A program made the position numbers and the translations under genes. A stretch of 7,266 nt of DNA from Actinomycetes bacterium (GTDB lineage: Bacteria; Actinomycetota; Humimicrobiia; Humimicrobiales; Humimicrobiaceae): NCBI GenBank assembly GCA_030609215.1, contig JAUWCR010000062.1:1-7266 (forward strand). The letters are read 5' to 3'. Shown piece by piece: positions 4,607 through 7,266 of the stretch (position 1 is the stretch's first letter; the number at the start of each line of letters is the position of its first letter). The notes below the pieces were generated by a model, which did no database searches, was not told where the DNA came from, and was given only the letters and a program-made list of their open reading frames with translations.

Positions 4607-7261
4607 TTAAACAATCTCAACAAACTTCTTAATCAATCTAGGATCAAACTGTGTCCCGGAACATCTTTTAAGCTCTTCTATTGCTTTATCTTTAGTTATT
4701 GCTTTCTTGTATACTCTATTATGAGTCATAACATCATATGCATCAACTATTGTAATAATTCTCGATATTATTGGAATATCATCACCTTTAATTCCTCTAG
4801 GATATCCACTCCCATTCCAACGCTCATGATGGCAAAGTACAGAATTTGCTATATGGACAAGCAATGGTGACGATTCACATATGTTTGAACCAATCACTGG
4901 ATGTCTTTTTAGGGTATTCCACTCACTTCTGGTAAGTTTTCCCTCCTTTTCTAAGATTTCTTCAGAGATTGCCACCTTTCCTATATCATGAAGTATTGAT
5001 AACAGTGATAATTTGTCAAGTTCACTTTCAGCTAGATTGGATTCTCTTCCTAATTTTATTGACAATTTATTTAACCTATCTGTATGATTCCTGGTTTCAT
5101 GACTTTTTTCAAACAGAGACGTCTCAAGGGATGAAATTAATGAGTGAGTTATACTGTCTTTTTCAAGTAGTTTGTTTCTATACATATTATCTTCTGCCTC
5201 TCTTATTACAGGCTGTATATTTTGGCCAGGCTTTTCTTTAGTTGCTACTCCAATGGAAATACTTAGAGGTATTTTTCTATTTCTTGTTTTTTTGCATGCT
5301 TTTTTTATTCTGCTTACTATATCTTCTGCAGTCTTTCTTGTAGTTTTAGGTAAAATTATTGAAAACTCATCTCCTCCCCACCTGGCAATAATATCTTCTG
5401 CTCTGAAGAAAATTTTTATCAGATTAGATACCCTCTTTAAAAGCTTATCTCCCTCATAATGGCCAAAAGCATCATTTACTAGTTTAAGGCTGTTTAAATC
5501 ACAAATTACTGCCGAAATCGGAAGCTGCCTCTCTGTATCAAGCCTGGAAAGCTCTTCTTCAAAATATGCTCTGTTGTATAGGCCAGTTAGTTTGTCGTGA
5601 AAAGAAAGGTATTTTAACTTTTCTTCTGCTTTCTTTTTATCTGTTATGTCACGTACTATTCCTTCATAGTAAATCGTGTCATCTATATTATGAATTACTA
5701 CAGAATTAATTTCTGCCCATATTATAGATCCATCCTTTCTCCTAAGTTGGGTTGTAAATGTTTTTTTTCTATATTTAGGACCTGGCCGGTCTGATATTTT
5801 TACATATAGTTGTGTTGGTATATCAATATTTAAAAGCTCTTCTTTATTTTTATACCCTAGCATCTTTACTAATGCTTGATTTACATCTAAATATTTTCCC
5901 TCTTCTGTAGTTCTATAAATACCATCAAGTGATCTTTCAAACAATAAGCAGTATTTCCTCTCACTTTCATTAAGCTCTTCTTCTACTTTTTTTCTATCTG
6001 TTATATCTCTTCCACTAGCAACAGCTCCTATAATATTATTATTTTTATCGAATATAGATTTAACAGCCCAGGAAATCCATCTCCACCCATGTTTTGTCAT
6101 AGCTCTCTGTTCAATATAACTTGTGTATGGCGGCTTGGTTGCTTTTTTCATTGCTATAGCAGTAGATTCTTTGTCATCTTTATGAACTAGCGACATGGAA
6201 GCTTTACCTATAAGTTCTTTTTCGGTTTTTCCAAATAATTTGCAATATGACGGGCTTACAAATAAATACCTTCCTTTATTATCAACTTTACTTACAAGAT
6301 CTGTTTGATTTTCAACAAGAAGACGATAATTTTCTTCACTCTCTTTTAAAGCTTCTCTTTCAGCTATTCTTGCAATAACACAACCTGTCTGATTTGCTAT
6401 ACTCTCAAGTATATTACGAGTATTAACTGGTATTTCACTTGATGTATGGGATGCAATATTAAGGCAGGCAATTACACTGCCTTCATGCTTGATAGGGATA
6501 ATTGCAGTAGCAAGAAGCTTTTCTTTATAGCTATTTTTATCCAGAGGGACACCAAGTTTATGGTGTTGTGAATATATGGGTTTTCCAGCCATTACTAATT
6601 TAGCGTTTGGCGAGTCTTTACTGTATTTTAATGCACTCTTTATAAAACTATTAGGCAGCCCTTTTGAATATGAAAGATTTATATCCTGCGTCTTCCTGTC
6701 AAGAAGATATACTCCGCAGCAATCCATTCCTGCAGCTTTAATAGCTATGTCAACACATAATTCAAATGCTTTTTTAAGATTAGATATGCTGCTTAGTTTG
6801 GTAGCACGATCGCGCTGTAGTTTAATAAAATCCTCAGAATTCTTTTTATATGTAATATCCATTACCGCAATATGAAATCCTGTTATTTTATTTTCTTCTT
6901 TAATTGTTCTAAGGCGAGCTTCACCTATATAACTTTTTCCTTTTTTATTCTTCCATGATATTTCAAATTTTGGTATTTTCTTATCTTTTAATACTTTTAA
7001 AACAATTTTAGTGATTCTGTAAATATCTTTTACTTTTAATATTTTAAGTTTGATAAAATTTTTCCCTATTAATTCTTTCCTGGTATAACCAGTATAATCA
7101 AGAACTAATTTATTACATGATTTAATATTTCCTTTTATATCAATTGCTATAATTCCTACTGGAGTTAGCTCTATAAGGCTCCTATATTTTTCTTCACTAT
7201 AACTTAAATTCTTACCAGAAGATTTATTATAAGTTCCTAATTTATTTGTTTTATCTTTCAT
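4607..7261 (-). CDS. PAS-GAF-PAS-PAS-GGDEF-HD-GYP cyclic di-GMP enzyme
   Basis: This 884-residue signalling protein should make cyclic di-GMP from GTP (GGDEF) and hydrolyse it (HD-GYP). Order: PAS1 (about 24-138), GAF (about 155-300), PAS2 (about 311-423), PAS3 (about 437-542), GGDEF (about 550-700), HD-GYP (about 712-884). The cyclase has metal ligand D588, N596 and D605 for nucleotide binding, an exact GGDEF (629-633), and an inhibitory I-site RAED (620-623) five residues upstream. The phosphodiesterase has H726, HDIGK (758-762), H787, HHE (811-813), GSGYP (817-821) and D840, so both output domains look intact. No signal peptide or membrane segment is seen, so the sensors probably read cytoplasmic cues; PAS/GAF ligands cannot be predicted. 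The start lies 5 nt from the window end, so promoter, ribosome site and any upstream extension are not visible. It is 80 nt upstream of comM in the same direction, without an obvious terminator between them. Confidence 0.95.
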   Translation of the reverse strand: MKDKTNKLGTYNKSSGKNLSYSEEKYRSLIELTPVGIIAIDIKGNIKSCNKLVLDYTGYTRKELIGKNFIKLKILKVKDIYRITKIVLKVLKDKKIPKFEISWKNKKGKSYIGEARLRTIKEENKITGFHIAVMDITYKKNSEDFIKLQRDRATKLSSISNLKKAFELCVDIAIKAAGMDCCGVYLLDRKTQDINLSYSKGLPNSFIKSALKYSKDSPNAKLVMAGKPIYSQHHKLGVPLDKNSYKEKLLATAIIPIKHEGSVIACLNIASHTSSEIPVNTRNILESIANQTGCVIARIAEREALKESEENYRLLVENQTDLVSKVDNKGRYLFVSPSYCKLFGKTEKELIGKASMSLVHKDDKESTAIAMKKATKPPYTSYIEQRAMTKHGWRWISWAVKSIFDKNNNIIGAVASGRDITDRKKVEEELNESERKYCLLFERSLDGIYRTTEEGKYLDVNQALVKMLGYKNKEELLNIDIPTQLYVKISDRPGPKYRKKTFTTQLRRKDGSIIWAEINSVVIHNIDDTIYYEGIVRDITDKKKAEEKLKYLSFHDKLTGLYNRAYFEEELSRLDTERQLPISAVICDLNSLKLVNDAFGHYEGDKLLKRVSNLIKIFFRAEDIIARWGGDEFSIILPKTTRKTAEDIVSRIKKACKKTRNRKIPLSISIGVATKEKPGQNIQPVIREAEDNMYRNKLLEKDSITHSLISSLETSLFEKSHETRNHTDRLNKLSIKLGRESNLAESELDKLSLLSILHDIGKVAISEEILEKEGKLTRSEWNTLKRHPVIGSNICESSPLLVHIANSVLCHHERWNGSGYPRGIKGDDIPIISRIITIVDAYDVMTHNRVYKKAITKDKAIEELKRCSGTQFDPRLIKKFVEIV

Positions 7262-7266
7262 TTTAA

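Noticed and set aside
4969..5459. Two overlapping plus-strand ORFs opposite the GGDEF/HD-GYP region
   Set aside because: Both are antisense to intact catalytic domains and encode generic Leu/Ile/Phe-rich sequence without start signals.
6576..6875. Plus-strand 99-codon ORF opposite the GAF domain
   Set aside because: It is antisense to the continuous GAF coding sequence and shows no recognisable protein features.

Overview
The window is a strongly AT-rich bacterial chromosome segment. Its proteins are rich in Lys, Asn and Ile, ribosome sites are of the AGGAGG type, and ComM, DprA and XerC lie close together as they do in many low-GC Firmicutes. Codon use and protein style resemble anaerobic Firmicutes, and Halanaerobiales would be a reasonable guess. 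That is an impression from the translated proteins; no search was run. All confidently called genes lie on the minus strand, so transcription runs from high to low coordinates.

Right part (4607-7261): one large soluble signalling protein, PAS-GAF-PAS-PAS-GGDEF-HD-GYP. It appears able both to make and to degrade cyclic di-GMP, because the signature residues of both output domains are intact. Its own promoter lies outside the window.

Middle part (1836-4561): a two-gene DNA-uptake/recombination unit, comM then dprA, joined as TAG-ATG with no spacer. A near-consensus sigma-A promoter sits immediately in front of comM. Its predicted start point is the A of the comM ATG, there is no Shine-Dalgarno sequence, and an in-frame stop lies just upstream, so comM is probably read from a leaderless mRNA. 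A short inverted repeat overlaps this promoter.

Left part (292-1625): a 139-residue protein of unknown function, with a strong ribosome site and a GTG start, is followed after 2 nt by a complete XerC/XerD-type tyrosine recombinase. The common Firmicutes order is comM-dprA-topA-trmFO-xerC-hslUV. Here topA and trmFO are absent and the unknown gene occupies the gap. A 210-nt AT-rich spacer separates dprA from this pair and holds a possible 24-codon ORF.

Far left (1-291): no certain gene. It contains two small hairpins, a convincing bidirectional terminator at 148-174, a perfect 12-bp inverted repeat at 100-129, and a probable truncated minus-strand ORF running off the window edge.

Functionally, ComM (branch-migration helicase) and DprA (RecA loader) act on incoming single-stranded DNA during natural transformation, while XerC resolves chromosome dimers. 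The cyclic di-GMP enzyme is a neighbour in the same direction, but nothing here shows that it controls them. I found no clear new multi-gene system. The best leads are the leaderless comM promoter and the unknown gene coupled to xerC.
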